A stretch of 64,000 nt of DNA from Snodgrassella gandavensis (GCF_914768025.1 NZ_CAJZCE010000006.1:55957-119956), one strand, 5' to 3'; numbered from the stretch's first letter, positions 18,251 through 27,236 are shown. Made by a program: numbers and translations. Notes: generated by a model from the letters alone, not told the origin.

Positions 18251-19426
18251 ATGAATTTATCTAATAATCCGGATTTAATTTCCAGCCATACGCCAGCACG
18301 TTTGCGTATTGGGATTACCATTGGTCTGAGTCATCCTAAAGAAACGCTGTGGAATAATGGCATTAAACAGAATGCGGTTTTTCTTGCTGAAGCACTGAAA
18401 AATTGTCCTAATGTAGACTCAGTGGTGTTGGTAAACACCACTGATATACCGATTACCTCAAGTTTTCCATGGGATTTGCAGATATGGCCGACTAAAAGTT
18501 TCTTTGAGGCCAAGGATCAGGTTGATGTACTGATTGAGCTAGGTGGACAGATTAGTGCTGCACAGACGGCCTATATCAAGGATAGAGGCGTACATCTGAT
18601 TTCTTATTGCTGTGGTGTTGAGTATATTCAGATGATGGAAGCGATTTTGTTTTCCCGCAATATGGGTGGCGCTAATCTGTTTATTAACCAGCGTTATGAT
18701 GATATCTGGATGATTCCACAGGTTGCCAATTGCAGTCGGGCGTATTTTGAGGTATTTCGTCGCCATGAGGCACGTGTGGTACCGTTTGTCTGGAGTCCGG
18801 TATTTCTGCTTCAGAAAACCGCAGCCATGCCATTTGAGGGCTTATGGCAGCAGCCGGATTCGCGCAAGGGCTGGCGCTTGTCGATAATGGAGCCGAATAT
18901 TGATGTAGTGAAGTTCTGTCTGTATCCGATTCTGATTGCTGAAATGGCATATCGCAGTGCGCCTGAAGCCATTAATATTCTGCAGGTTTGCAATACTTTG
19001 CCAATGGCACAGAAATGCATGGAGTTCATTGCGCTGATGAATCGGCTGGATATTGTGAAAGGTCACAAGTCAGTATTTCTGGGGCGTTATGATACGCCAA
19101 CATTTCTGGCTACCAACACTGATGCAGTAATTTCACATCAGTGGGAAAATCCGCTTAACTACTTCTATCTGGAAGTATGCTGGCAGGGCTATCCTCTGAT
19201 TCACAATGCCGAGCTGATTTCTGATCTGGGCTATTATTACCCTGGCAATGATGTGCAGGCGGGTGCCAAACAGTTGCTTGCAGCGATGAGCAATCATGCC
19301 TATAACGCAGCTCAATATATGTATGATCAGCGTCAGCAGATCGCCCGCTTCCTGCCGAATAATTCTGATCTGGTGGCCAGCTATTCTGCTTTGCTGGCAG
19401 AAGTAGTGGCCAGACCATTACGCTAA
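18251..19426 (+). CDS. DUF2827-type protein, glycosyltransferase-like (copy 3 of 3)
   Basis: This third paralogue has 391 residues, with a short extra N-terminus before RIGITIGLSHPKETLWNNG. Conserved blocks are QNAVFLAEALKNCP, VLIELGGQISAAQ, DDIWMIPQ, PFVWSPVFL, MEPNIDVVKFCLYPILIAE, VISHQWENPLNYFYLEV and YPLIHNAELISDLGYYYPG. A 77-base gap separates it from copy 2, with no terminator seen, so it probably belongs to the same transcript. It ends 7 bases before the convergent dehydrogenase gene, leaving no room for a separate terminator. Confidence 0.8.
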   Translation: MNLSNNPDLISSHTPARLRIGITIGLSHPKETLWNNGIKQNAVFLAEALKNCPNVDSVVLVNTTDIPITSSFPWDLQIWPTKSFFEAKDQVDVLIELGGQISAAQTAYIKDRGVHLISYCCGVEYIQMMEAILFSRNMGGANLFINQRYDDIWMIPQVANCSRAYFEVFRRHEARVVPFVWSPVFLLQKTAAMPFEGLWQQPDSRKGWRLSIMEPNIDVVKFCLYPILIAEMAYRSAPEAINILQVCNTLPMAQKCMEFIALMNRLDIVKGHKSVFLGRYDTPTFLATNTDAVISHQWENPLNYFYLEVCWQGYPLIHNAELISDLGYYYPGNDVQAGAKQLLAAMSNHAYNAAQYMYDQRQQIARFLPNNSDLVASYSALLAEVVARPLR

Positions 19427-19433
19427 ATTGCTA

Positions 19434-20369
19434 TTATTTTTTACGCATAAAAGTATTGATGTTGTCCTCCAGCATGGTGCAGATACGCTGTATGGCTTCT
19501 TCGCTGCCCCATGCCATATGCGGAGTAACAATCAGATTAGGTAGCTGAGCACGCAGTAATGGATTACCATGTACGGGTGGTTCTTCGCTCAATACATCTA
19601 CGCCTGCTCCGCCTAACTGGCCATATTTCAATGCGGCTACCAAAGCCTGTTCTGCTACCAGACCACCGCGCCCGACATTAATCAGTATGGCCTGTGGTTT
19701 CATCATTTTTAATTCTGCCTCATCAATCAGATTACGGGTTTGTTCATTCAGTGGGCAATGCAGGGATATGACGTCTGCTTCCTGTATAAGCTGGGTGAAT
19801 GGTGTGTAGCCATGACGGCAGTTGGCGGCATTTTTGTGTTCCCCCCAGAGAATATGCATCCCGAAAGCCTGAGCTCGGGTTGCCAGTGCCTGTCCAATGC
19901 CTCCTTTGCCGAAAATACCCAGTGTTTTGCCGTTCAGATCGTGTATAGGAGCCCCGAAGTGGCAGAAAAAAGGGCTGTTTTGCCATAATCCGGCCGCTAC
20001 ATCGCGCTGGTAGGCAGGTAACTGGCGCATTAATGCCAGAATCAGCATCATTGCATGCTCGGCAACAGTATCGTTGCCATAGCCACGGACATTGCGGATG
20101 GCTACGTTGTGCTGTTGTGCGGCCTGCTGATCAATGTGATCCAGTCCGGTAGCAGGTACGGCAATTAATTGCAGTTGCGGGTTGTTGCTGATGGCTTCTG
20201 CATTAATGCGTACTTTGTTGGATACGACGATGTTGGCGTGAGCGATTCGGGCAGCGACTTCATCTGGGCTACTATGGCTGTAGCTGGTGATGTGATGGGG
20301 AAAATCGAAGTTGAACGGGAACTCGGGTAAGGTAGCACGGTCAAGAAAAACAATTTCGCTGGTATTCAT
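19434..20369 (-). CDS. D-2-hydroxyacid dehydrogenase (glycerate dehydrogenase/hydroxypyruvate reductase type)
   Basis: This 311-residue NAD(P)-dependent oxidoreductase of the D-2-hydroxyacid family probably interconverts hydroxypyruvate and glycerate. Visible are the Rossmann motif GKTLGIFGKGGIGQALA, the catalytic Arg region NVGRGGLVAEQAL, the acidic residue in GAGVDVLSEEPP, and the His in PHMAWGSEEA. The start is the ATG at 20367-20369, preceded by AGGAGACA. The frame extends 111 codons further, but that part is not family-like. It is convergent with the third DUF2827 gene and divergent from the FKBP gene. Substrate specificity within the family is uncertain. Confidence 0.92.
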   Translation of the reverse strand: MNTSEIVFLDRATLPEFPFNFDFPHHITSYSHSSPDEVAARIAHANIVVSNKVRINAEAISNNPQLQLIAVPATGLDHIDQQAAQQHNVAIRNVRGYGNDTVAEHAMMLILALMRQLPAYQRDVAAGLWQNSPFFCHFGAPIHDLNGKTLGIFGKGGIGQALATRAQAFGMHILWGEHKNAANCRHGYTPFTQLIQEADVISLHCPLNEQTRNLIDEAELKMMKPQAILINVGRGGLVAEQALVAALKYGQLGGAGVDVLSEEPPVHGNPLLRAQLPNLIVTPHMAWGSEEAIQRICTMLEDNINTFMRKK

Positions 20370-20459
20370 GTTGTCTCCTGATAAATGAAAAGATTGCTGT
20401 GGCATGCATGGGTTAAATGTCTGTGTTACAGTGTACGCTAATTTATTAGTCAAGGATGA

Positions 20460-20792
20460 ATGAGTATGGGTCTGGTGATTGAAGACTTGCAGCAGGGTAC
20501 TGGCCGGGAGGCTACTAAAGGTAAGGAAATCACGGTACATTATACTGGTATGCTGGAAGACGGTACGGTGTTTGATTCCAGTATTGCCCGTCAGCAGCCG
20601 CTTACATTTACTTTGGGCGCTGGTATAGTGATTGCTGGCTGGGATAAAGGTTTTGACGGCATGAAAGTGGGCGGTAAACGTAAACTGACTATTCCGCCAC
20701 ATATGGCCTATGGTCGCCGTGGTGTTGACGGGGTGATTCCGCCTGATGCGACGCTGTTTTTTGATGTGGAATTATTGCAGGTTGATGATTGA
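20460..20792 (+). CDS. FKBP-type peptidyl-prolyl cis-trans isomerase
   Basis: This single-domain FKBP of 110 residues catalyses proline isomerisation during protein folding. The FKBP pattern is complete: ITVHYTGMLEDGTVFDSS, PLTFTLGAGIVIAGWDKGF, GMKVGGKRKLTIPPHMAYG and GVIPPDATLFFDVELL. It has no signal peptide, so it is cytoplasmic, like the small FKBP of Neisseria that it closely resembles in length. The start could be ATG 20460 or the in-frame ATG two codons later. It is divergent from the dehydrogenase gene, and a DUS-type hairpin follows. Confidence 0.95.
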   Translation: MSMGLVIEDLQQGTGREATKGKEITVHYTGMLEDGTVFDSSIARQQPLTFTLGAGIVIAGWDKGFDGMKVGGKRKLTIPPHMAYGRRGVDGVIPPDATLFFDVELLQVDD

Positions 20793-20814
20793 TTTGCAGT
20801 TGTATACAGGTTTT

Positions 20815-20844
20815 GTTCAGGCAGCTGTTTCAGGCTGCCTGAAC
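20815..20844 (+). terminator. Terminator built from inverted DUS-like 12-mers
   Basis: The arms GTTCAGGCAGC (20815-20825) and GCTGCCTGAAC (20834-20844) form a perfect 11-bp stem with an 8-base loop, followed by TGTTTTG. The right arm with its flank reads AGGCTGCCTGAA (20832-20843), identical to the DNA uptake sequence variant I recall for Simonsiella. Inverted uptake sequences used as terminators are a hallmark of Neisseriaceae. Confidence 0.85.
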
Positions 20845-20867
20845 TGTTTTGATAAGCTGGGGTTTTG

Positions 20868-22244
20868 ATGATGGAGAATAATCCGACTATTGCTGCGATT
20901 GCAACTGCGCCCGGGCGTGGTGGTGTGGGGGTAGTGCGTTTATCCGGTAAAAATCTACTGTCTCTGGCACAAAAATTAAGTGGTGGCAAAACGCCTGTAC
21001 CACGCAGGGTGATGTACACTGATTTTGTTGATGAACAGGGTGCGGTTATTGATAATGGTTTGCTGCTGTATTTTGCCGCACCGGCCAGCTTTACTGGTGA
21101 AGATGTGGTTGAGTTACAGGGGCATGGCGGGCCGGTGGTGTTGCAGATGTTATTACAACGCTGCCTGCAACTGGGTGCTCGTCTGGCTGAACCGGGTGAA
21201 TTTACCAAGCGTGCTTTTTTAAATAACAAGCTGGATTTGGCACAGGCTGAAAGTGTGGCTGATTTGATTGATGCTTCCAGTCAGTCAGCAGCACGCATGG
21301 CGGTGCGCAGCCTGAAAGGGGCATTTTCGCAGGAAATTCACCGGCTGGTGGATGAGCTGATTACTTTGCGCATGCTGGTGGAAGCAACGCTGGATTTTCC
21401 GGAGGAAGATATTGATTTTCTACAGGCAGCGGATGCCAGTGGCAAGCTGCTACAGTTGCGCAGCCAGTTGGATAAGGTGCTGCAACATGCACAACAGGGG
21501 GCGCTGCTGCGTGAAGGTATGAATGTGGTGCTGGTAGGGGCGCCAAATGTGGGTAAATCAAGCCTCCTCAATGCACTGGCCGGTGATGATGTGGCGATTG
21601 TCACTGATATTGCTGGTACCACACGGGATACGGTAAGAGAGCAGATTACGCTGGATGGAGTACCGGTACATATTATTGATACGGCTGGTTTGCGTGAAAC
21701 GGAGGATGTGGTTGAACGTATTGGTATTGAACGCAGCCAGCAGGCAGTACAGCAGGCGGATGTGGCGCTGATACTGGTTGACCAGCGTGAAGGAATAAAT
21801 GCCACCACTGCGGCGATTCTGGCGCAGTTACCGGCTGGTTTGCACAAGATTGAAGTGCATAACAAGATTGATTTAACAGGTGAAGATGCTGCGAGTGTTT
21901 CACGTGAAACCGGCCAGCTACAGGCGTTTACGGATGCAGAGCAGGTGATTGCTCTGTCCGCCAGAACGGGTATTGGTCTGGATTTGCTGCGTCAGGCGCT
22001 GTTGCAGCAAGTGGGCTGGCAGGGAGAAAGTGAGGGGCTGTTTCTGGCACGAACACGCCATATTCAGGCACTCGAACAGGCTCAGCAGGAGCTGGTGAAT
22101 GCCAGTTTGTGTCAGGATAATCAGGTTGAGTTATTCGCAGAACATTTGCGTCTGGCACAAAATGCATTAAATGAAATTACCGGTGAATTCAGTGCCGATG
22201 ATTTGCTGGGGGTGATTTTCAGCCGGTTTTGTATTGGTAAATAA
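20868..22244 (+). CDS. mnmE: tRNA uridine-5-carboxymethylaminomethyl modification GTPase MnmE
   Basis: MnmE works with MnmG to modify U34 of several tRNAs, supporting decoding of purine-ending codons. The protein of about 458 residues has the N-terminal folate-binding domain ([35 protein letters not shown]). It then has a helical region and an inserted G domain with [10 protein letters not shown] near residue 224, [16 protein letters not shown] and NKID. The invariant C-terminal CIGK is present. The start is ATG 20868, or 20871 one codon later. A parS-like palindrome lies inside the G-domain coding sequence. Confidence 0.97.
   Translation: MMENNPTIAAIATAPGRGGVGVVRLSGKNLLSLAQKLSGGKTPVPRRVMYTDFVDEQGAVIDNGLLLYFAAPASFTGEDVVELQGHGGPVVLQMLLQRCLQLGARLAEPGEFTKRAFLNNKLDLAQAESVADLIDASSQSAARMAVRSLKGAFSQEIHRLVDELITLRMLVEATLDFPEEDIDFLQAADASGKLLQLRSQLDKVLQHAQQGALLREGMNVVLVGAPNVGKSSLLNALAGDDVAIVTDIAGTTRDTVREQITLDGVPVHIIDTAGLRETEDVVERIGIERSQQAVQQADVALILVDQREGINATTAAILAQLPAGLHKIEVHNKIDLTGEDAASVSRETGQLQAFTDAEQVIALSARTGIGLDLLRQALLQQVGWQGESEGLFLARTRHIQALEQAQQELVNASLCQDNQVELFAEHLRLAQNALNEITGEFSADDLLGVIFSRFCIGK
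21896..21911. promoter_or_regulatory. Second parS-like site, inside mnmE
   Basis: TGTTTCACGTGAAACC matches the parS palindrome at 15 of 16 positions (last base C instead of A). It encodes part of the SVSRETG segment of MnmE, so the site is maintained within coding sequence, as seen for parS sites in other bacteria. It lies 17 kb from the perfect site at 4871. Confidence 0.75.
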
Positions 22245-22274
22245 GCTTTTGTCAGCAGACGATTGTTTGACAGC

Positions 22275-22315
22275 AGCACTAACTATCGCTTTTGGTGGAT
22301 AGTTAGTGCTTTTTT
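22275..22315 (+). terminator. Rho-independent terminator after mnmE
   Basis: A perfect 13-bp stem pairs AGCACTAACTATC (22275-22287) with GATAGTTAGTGCT (22298-22310), with a 10-base loop and a run of T. It is a strong intrinsic terminator. Confidence 0.9.
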
Positions 22316-22377
22316 CTGCTTTGGATGTGGCTTAATTGCTATAGTGATAATAAAGCGGGCGGGGATTACTGATTTGG

Positions 22378-22587
22378 TTACAGCGGTTGTAAGAGGGCAA
22401 ATCTTGGGTGGGTCTGGCCATTGATGGTTATGGCTTCGTTAAACATGCTTTTGGGGCGTACCCATGTTGAATAATCACCATATAGACACTGGTAGATAAC
22501 CAGTTCTTCTTCGGTTTCGCTATGGCGTGCTGTTCCGATAACCTGATACAGCTTGCCCTTGTAATGCTGATAAATGCCACGTTGCAT
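22378..22587 (-). CDS. DUF1653 small protein
   Basis: This 69-residue protein of the DUF1653 family starts [18 protein letters not shown] and contains the typical [19 protein letters not shown] and WVRPKSMF segments. The fold is a small beta-rich SH3-like domain, and the function of the family is unknown. It is transcribed toward mnmE and is divergent from cysI. No partner gene suggests a role. Confidence 0.85.
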   Translation of the reverse strand: MQRGIYQHYKGKLYQVIGTARHSETEEELVIYQCLYGDYSTWVRPKSMFNEAITINGQTHPRFALLQPL

Positions 22588-22752
22588 GTGTGTTTCCTGC
22601 GTTGGGTGAATGGTGCCGGTGTGTTCTGACGGCGGGGTGATATAACTAAAATCTCTTTGATTACAACTCGGTATTCTTTTGGCTGCTTGCTGATTAATTA
22701 TACAATGTTTTGAATGAATTATAACAAGATGCCATATTAAGGAATACAGAAC

Positions 22753-24522
22753 ATGAATAATGACCCACGTGCCAGAATGCCGGATGCGCCATTGTCAGAC
22801 AATGAGCGGCTCAAAGGTGACAGTAATTATCTGTATGGCGAGATTGCTGCTGATTTACATGATGGAATTACCGGTGGGTTTAATGGTGATGATTTCCAGT
22901 TGATTCGTTTTCATGGCATGTATGAGCAGGATGACCGCGATGTGCGTGCACAGCGGCAGGCAGCCAGACTGGAACCATTGAAAAATGTGATGATGCGCTG
23001 TCGTTTGCCTGGCGGAATTATTACGCCAAAACAGTGGCTGGGAATAGATGAGTTTGCTACGGCACATACGTTGTATGGCAGTATTCGCCTGACTACGCGC
23101 CAGACTTTCCAGTTTCACGGGGTGTTGAAACATGATATCAAGCCGATGCACCAGTGGTTGCATCAACTGGGGCTGGATTCGATTGCTACAGCTGGTGATA
23201 TTAACCGTAATGTTTTGTGTACTAGTAATCCGGTTGAAAGCAGTCTGCATCGGGAAGCCTACGAATGGGCACGCAGAATTTCCGAACATTTATTGCCGCG
23301 CACACATGCTTATGCTGATATCTGGCTGGACGGGGAGAAGGTACTCAGTTCGGAACTGGCCGCGCCTCTGTCTGAGGGTGTCAGTGGTGATGCGGTGGAA
23401 CCGATTAATGGCAAAACTTATTTGCCGCGCAAATTCAAAACGGCGCTGGTTATTCCGCCACTGAATGATGTGGATTTGCACGCCAATGATTTGAATTTTG
23501 TGGCCATTGGTGAAGCTGGCCGCCTGATTGGTTTTAATGTGCTGGTAGGTGGTGGTTTGTCTATCGATCATGGTAATCAGCGTACGTTTCCCAATACGGC
23601 CAAGGATTTTGGTTTTATTCCGGTAGAGCAGGTAGTGCGCTGTGCGGAAGCGGTGGTAACAACACAGCGGGACTGGGGCAATCGCAGTGATCGCAAGAAC
23701 GCGCGCACGCGTTATACGTTGCAGCGTGTGGGGGAGGATGTATTTAAGGAGGAAGTGGAGCGGCGACAGGGCTTTAAATTCGCTGCCAGCCGTCCCTATG
23801 AATTAACTGAGCGTGGCGACCGTATCGGCTGGGTACACGGTGAAGACGGGCGCTGGCATCTGACTTTGTTTATTGAAAATGGTCGTTTGCTCGACTATCC
23901 GGATCGTCCGCTGAAAACGGGTATGCGTGAGCTGGCCAGAATTCATAAAGGTGATTTCCGGCTGACAGCCAATCAGAATGTGATTGTGGCCGGTGTGCAG
24001 CCTGAAGATAAGGATGAGGTTGAACGGATTGCACGTCAATTCAGACTGATTGATGATGAGATTACGGAGCAGCGCAAAAACAGCATGGCCTGTGTTGCTT
24101 TTCCAACCTGCCCGCTGGCGATGGCAGAATCTGAACGCTTTTTGTCTGGCTTTATTGATCAGGTTGATGCGCTGATGGCGCAATATGGTCTGGCACAGGA
24201 ACATATTATCCTGCGCGTTACAGGCTGCCCAAATAATTGCGGCCGTGCATTGCTGGCCGAGATTGGGCTGATTGGTAAGGCAATTGGCCGCTACAATCTG
24301 TATGTTGGTGGTAATCGTGCCGGTACGCGTATTCCGCGTTTGTTCCGCGAGAATATTACGGTTGATGAGGTGCTGGTTATCTTACAGCAGTGGATTGCCC
24401 GCTGGGCACAGGAACGTAATGTAGCTGAAGATTTTGGCGATTTTGCCATTCGTGTCGGTATTGTCAAACCGGTAGTGGATGCAGCAGTGGATTTCTGGGA
24501 TGCAGACAAAGTACCTGTGTGA
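22753..24522 (+). CDS. cysI: Sulfite reductase hemoprotein (beta) subunit CysI
   Basis: CysI reduces sulfite to sulfide with six electrons, using siroheme coupled to a 4Fe-4S cluster, and feeds cysteine synthesis. The 589-residue length fits. Two nitrite/sulfite reductase half-domains are visible. The four cluster cysteines lie in [14 protein letters not shown] and [15 protein letters not shown], matching the E. coli arrangement. The N-terminal siroheme/substrate region has [15 protein letters not shown]. No flavoprotein subunit (cysJ) or other sulfur assimilation enzyme is adjacent. A sulfate-binding protein gene lies downstream on the opposite strand. Confidence 0.95.
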   Translation: MNNDPRARMPDAPLSDNERLKGDSNYLYGEIAADLHDGITGGFNGDDFQLIRFHGMYEQDDRDVRAQRQAARLEPLKNVMMRCRLPGGIITPKQWLGIDEFATAHTLYGSIRLTTRQTFQFHGVLKHDIKPMHQWLHQLGLDSIATAGDINRNVLCTSNPVESSLHREAYEWARRISEHLLPRTHAYADIWLDGEKVLSSELAAPLSEGVSGDAVEPINGKTYLPRKFKTALVIPPLNDVDLHANDLNFVAIGEAGRLIGFNVLVGGGLSIDHGNQRTFPNTAKDFGFIPVEQVVRCAEAVVTTQRDWGNRSDRKNARTRYTLQRVGEDVFKEEVERRQGFKFAASRPYELTERGDRIGWVHGEDGRWHLTLFIENGRLLDYPDRPLKTGMRELARIHKGDFRLTANQNVIVAGVQPEDKDEVERIARQFRLIDDEITEQRKNSMACVAFPTCPLAMAESERFLSGFIDQVDALMAQYGLAQEHIILRVTGCPNNCGRALLAEIGLIGKAIGRYNLYVGGNRAGTRIPRLFRENITVDEVLVILQQWIARWAQERNVAEDFGDFAIRVGIVKPVVDAAVDFWDADKVPV

Positions 24523-24559
24523 GGAATAAGTCTGACGGATGCGTTACTGTGTTTGAAGT

Positions 24560-24599
24560 AAATGGTCTGAATAGCTGATGGCTGGTTCAGACCATTTTA
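24560..24599. terminator. Terminator between convergent cysI and sbp
   Basis: A perfect 12-bp stem pairs AAATGGTCTGAA (24560-24571) with TTCAGACCATTT (24586-24597), followed by TAATATTTAT. The A-tract and T-tract on both sides allow function in either direction. Confidence 0.75.
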
Positions 24600-24616
24600 A
24601 TATTTATGCTTTTGGT

Positions 24617-25636
24617 TTATGAATTTGGGCTGGCATAAATCTGGTCAAATATGCCGCCATCACTGAAAAATCGTTGTTGTGCTGCTGTCCAGCCGCCAAA
24701 TTCTTTATCAATGCTAACCAGTTGCAGACGGGGAAACTGATGGCGGTATTCTGCCATGATTTTCGGATTAACCGGCCGGAAATAGCTTTGTGCAATCAGC
24801 CGCTGTGCGCTGTCGCTGTATAAGTGTTGCAGATAAGCACTGGCCAGCCTGCGCTTATCTGGGGTAGTTACATTGCTGTCCACTACTGCTACCGGAGGTT
24901 CGCACAGGATAGACAGGGAAGGGGTAATGATTTCAAATTCATCTGGTGCCTGTTTGAGTGCCAGTCTGGCTTCATTTTCCCATGCCAGTAATACATCACC
25001 CAGTTGACGGTGGGTGAAGGTAATGGTTGCGGCACGTGCGCCGGTATCCATCATGGGCACATGCTGGAGCAGGGCGCGTAAAAATGCCTGAGCACTGGCA
25101 TCGTTACCACCCGGCTGGTGTTTGGCCCATGCCCACGCGGCCAGAAAATTCCAGCGTGCCCCGCCGGATGTTTTCGGATTAGGGGTGATGATCTGGACAT
25201 TATTCTGTATCAGGTCGCCCCAGTCGTGGATGTGTTTGGGATTGCCTTTGCGCACCAGAAAGACAATGGTAGATGTATAGGGAGTACTGTTATGAGGTAA
25301 ACGCTGCTGCCAGTCTGGTTCTAGTAACACTTTTTTGCCACGGTTCAGGGCGTTGATGTCGCCGGCCAGTGCCAGTGTCACGACATCAGCTTTCAGGCCA
25401 TTCTGTACGGCGATAGTCTGCTTGCCGGAACCGCCATTAGACTGACGGATATGAATCTTCTGGCCGGTTTGCTGATACCAGTAGTGCTGAAAATCAGTAT
25501 TATAGTGCTGGTACAGTTCACGAGTGGCATCGTAAGAAGCATTAAGTAGAGTTGTTTTGCTGTTGTTATTGCCATCGCATGCTGTCATGCCTATCAATAT
25601 CGTCCCCAACAGGCCATAGTGGCGGAATTTGTTCAT
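24617..25636 (-). CDS. sbp: Sulfate ABC transporter substrate-binding protein, probable lipoprotein
   Basis: This periplasmic receptor captures sulfate (or thiosulfate) for an ABC importer. It has 339 residues. The N-terminus GTILIGMTAC has a lipobox-like end, so the protein is probably lipid-anchored. Family segments are LLNASYDATRELYQHYN, IRQSNGGSGKQTIAVQNGLK, ADVVTLALAGDINAL, NPKTSGGARWNFLAAWAWA and WENEARLALKQ. The permease and ATPase genes (cysT, cysW, cysA) are not adjacent. The neighbour cysI makes a role in assimilatory sulfur metabolism consistent. Confidence 0.94.
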   Translation of the reverse strand: MNKFRHYGLLGTILIGMTACDGNNNSKTTLLNASYDATRELYQHYNTDFQHYWYQQTGQKIHIRQSNGGSGKQTIAVQNGLKADVVTLALAGDINALNRGKKVLLEPDWQQRLPHNSTPYTSTIVFLVRKGNPKHIHDWGDLIQNNVQIITPNPKTSGGARWNFLAAWAWAKHQPGGNDASAQAFLRALLQHVPMMDTGARAATITFTHRQLGDVLLAWENEARLALKQAPDEFEIITPSLSILCEPPVAVVDSNVTTPDKRRLASAYLQHLYSDSAQRLIAQSYFRPVNPKIMAEYRHQFPRLQLVSIDKEFGGWTAAQQRFFSDGGIFDQIYASPNS

Positions 25637-25749
25637 GCCAGAAATTTTGTTTGTAAATGGATGTTTTAATGTAACAATGCAGGTATAAGAACGGAAATAC
25701 TGTTTTTTTGTTTCTTTATAACTAAAAACAAGGTGGTGGTCTGGCTGGG

Positions 25750-25765
25750 TGCAAGCATGCTTGCA
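25750..25765. promoter_or_regulatory. Perfect 16-bp palindrome between sbp and MFS gene
   Basis: TGCAAGCATGCTTGCA is a perfect inverted repeat without a loop, located in the divergent spacer 114 bases before the sbp start and 85 bases before the MFS start. Its form fits an operator for a dimeric repressor or activator, but the regulator is unknown. Confidence 0.5.
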
Positions 25766-25850
25766 TGGTTGATTACTATGGATTTGAAAAAGTTGGACGG
25801 GGCTGTTATAAACCGCTTTTGATTTTAATCTGTTTGATTGAGAAGGTTAC

Positions 25851-27146
25851 ATGAATAGCCAGAATGCAGAGCTTGCAGCCGATAAAAAGCTGTTAACACG
25901 GGAAGATGTGCGTACCTTGATGCTGTCATCCTTTGGTGGTGCGCTGGAGTTTTATGATTTTGTAATTTATGTTTTTTATGCCAAAGTGTTATCTGAACTG
26001 TTTTTTCCGGCCGGATTAAACCCGTTCTGGGCGATGCTCAATACCTATGGCATTTTTGCTGCCGGCTATCTGTTCCGCCCGCTGGGTGGTATTGTGATGG
26101 CGCATTTTGGTGATTTATTCGGGCGTAAACGTTTGTTTGCGCTCTCTATTATGATGATGGCACTGCCGACGCTGTTTCTGGGGCTGATGCCTACTTTTGC
26201 TACTATTGGCTACGCTGCGCCAGTATTGCTGTTGCTGTTGCGTATGATTCAGGGGGTGGCGATTGGTGGTGAAATTCCGGCAGCCTGGACTTTTGTATCT
26301 GAGCATGTGCCTGAAAAACATGTCGGTATGGCCAATGGCTTTCTTACTGCGGGTCTGTCACTGGGCATTTTGCTCGGTTCGCTGATTGCGCTGGTAATGG
26401 CAAAACTTTTTAGTAACGCCGAGATTCTAGAGGGGGCATGGCGTATTCCCTTTATTCTGGGTGGTCTGTTTGGCCTGCTGACTTTGTATTTACGCAGTTA
26501 TCTGCGTGAAACACCGGTTTTCAAGGCAATGCAGCAACGCAAGGAGCTGGTAACGGAAATGCCGGTTAAAGTGCTGATTACCCAGCATAAGACTGCTGTC
26601 GCTATTGGTATGCTGCTCACTTGGTTTCTGACCGGCTGTGTGGTGGTGATTTTGCTGGCTATGCCGCAATTACTGACCGGCAGCTTTGGTTTTTCCAGTA
26701 CTCAGGCATTTGAAATGCAGAGCATGGCTATTGTGATGCAAATGCTTGGCTGTGTTATCTTTGGTTTGCTCGCTGACCGTGTGGGTACGGGGCGGATGCT
26801 GATTGGCGGGATTGCGTTTACCGGTTTGATGGTTGTGGTATTTTATCCAGCTCTGGGGCAATATGGTGAGAGTATGATTTTTGCCCTGTATATGCTGCTG
26901 GGGCTGGCTACTGGTGTGGCCGGTATTATTTCAGCAGCCATGATTAGGATGTTTCCGCCAGCTATTCGCTTTACGGGTATTTCATTTTCCTATAATGTGG
27001 CTTATGCGATTGTCGGTGCTTTAACCTTGCCGCTGGTACAATGGTTAAGCAGTTTTAGCCCGATTGGTGCCATGTATTATATTCTGCCTTTATGCGTATT
27101 AGGTATGCTGACTGCCTATGCATTTCAGTGCCGTTATCAGCGCTGA
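25851..27146 (+). CDS. MFS transporter, metabolite:H+ symporter type
   Basis: This 431-residue inner-membrane carrier has about 12 predicted helices. The N-terminal GGALEFYDFVIYVFYAKVLS, the loop GDLFGRKRLFALSIMMMA and RMIQGVAIGGEIPAAWTFVSEH identify the metabolite:H+ symporter branch (ProP, citrate and alpha-ketoglutarate carriers). The substrate cannot be named from sequence. A short acidic cytoplasmic N-terminus precedes the first helix. It stands alone, divergent from sbp and convergent with secB. Confidence 0.88.
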   Translation: MNSQNAELAADKKLLTREDVRTLMLSSFGGALEFYDFVIYVFYAKVLSELFFPAGLNPFWAMLNTYGIFAAGYLFRPLGGIVMAHFGDLFGRKRLFALSIMMMALPTLFLGLMPTFATIGYAAPVLLLLLRMIQGVAIGGEIPAAWTFVSEHVPEKHVGMANGFLTAGLSLGILLGSLIALVMAKLFSNAEILEGAWRIPFILGGLFGLLTLYLRSYLRETPVFKAMQQRKELVTEMPVKVLITQHKTAVAIGMLLTWFLTGCVVVILLAMPQLLTGSFGFSSTQAFEMQSMAIVMQMLGCVIFGLLADRVGTGRMLIGGIAFTGLMVVVFYPALGQYGESMIFALYMLLGLATGVAGIISAAMIRMFPPAIRFTGISFSYNVAYAIVGALTLPLVQWLSSFSPIGAMYYILPLCVLGMLTAYAFQCRYQR

Positions 27147-27171
27147 TGCAATAGCCATCAGTGGCAGTCGC

Positions 27172-27225
27172 AAAAAAGCTGCTTTATCCACAGTGCTTGC
27201 TGCACTGGGATAAAGCAGCTTTTTT
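27172..27225. terminator. Large bidirectional terminator between MFS gene and secB
   Basis: An 18-bp outer stem begins AAAAAAGCTGCTTTATCC (27172-27189). It is extended by CAGTGC/GCACTG after a one-base bulge. It ends in T-tracts on both strands, so it serves both convergent genes. The left arm contains an exact DnaA box (27183-27191), which is probably coincidental. Confidence 0.92.
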
Positions 27226-27236
27226 ATCTACAAAAA

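Noticed and set aside
27183..27191. Exact DnaA box in the MFS/secB terminator
   Set aside because: It is isolated and explained by the terminator stem sequence; single boxes also occur at 33898 and 36126.
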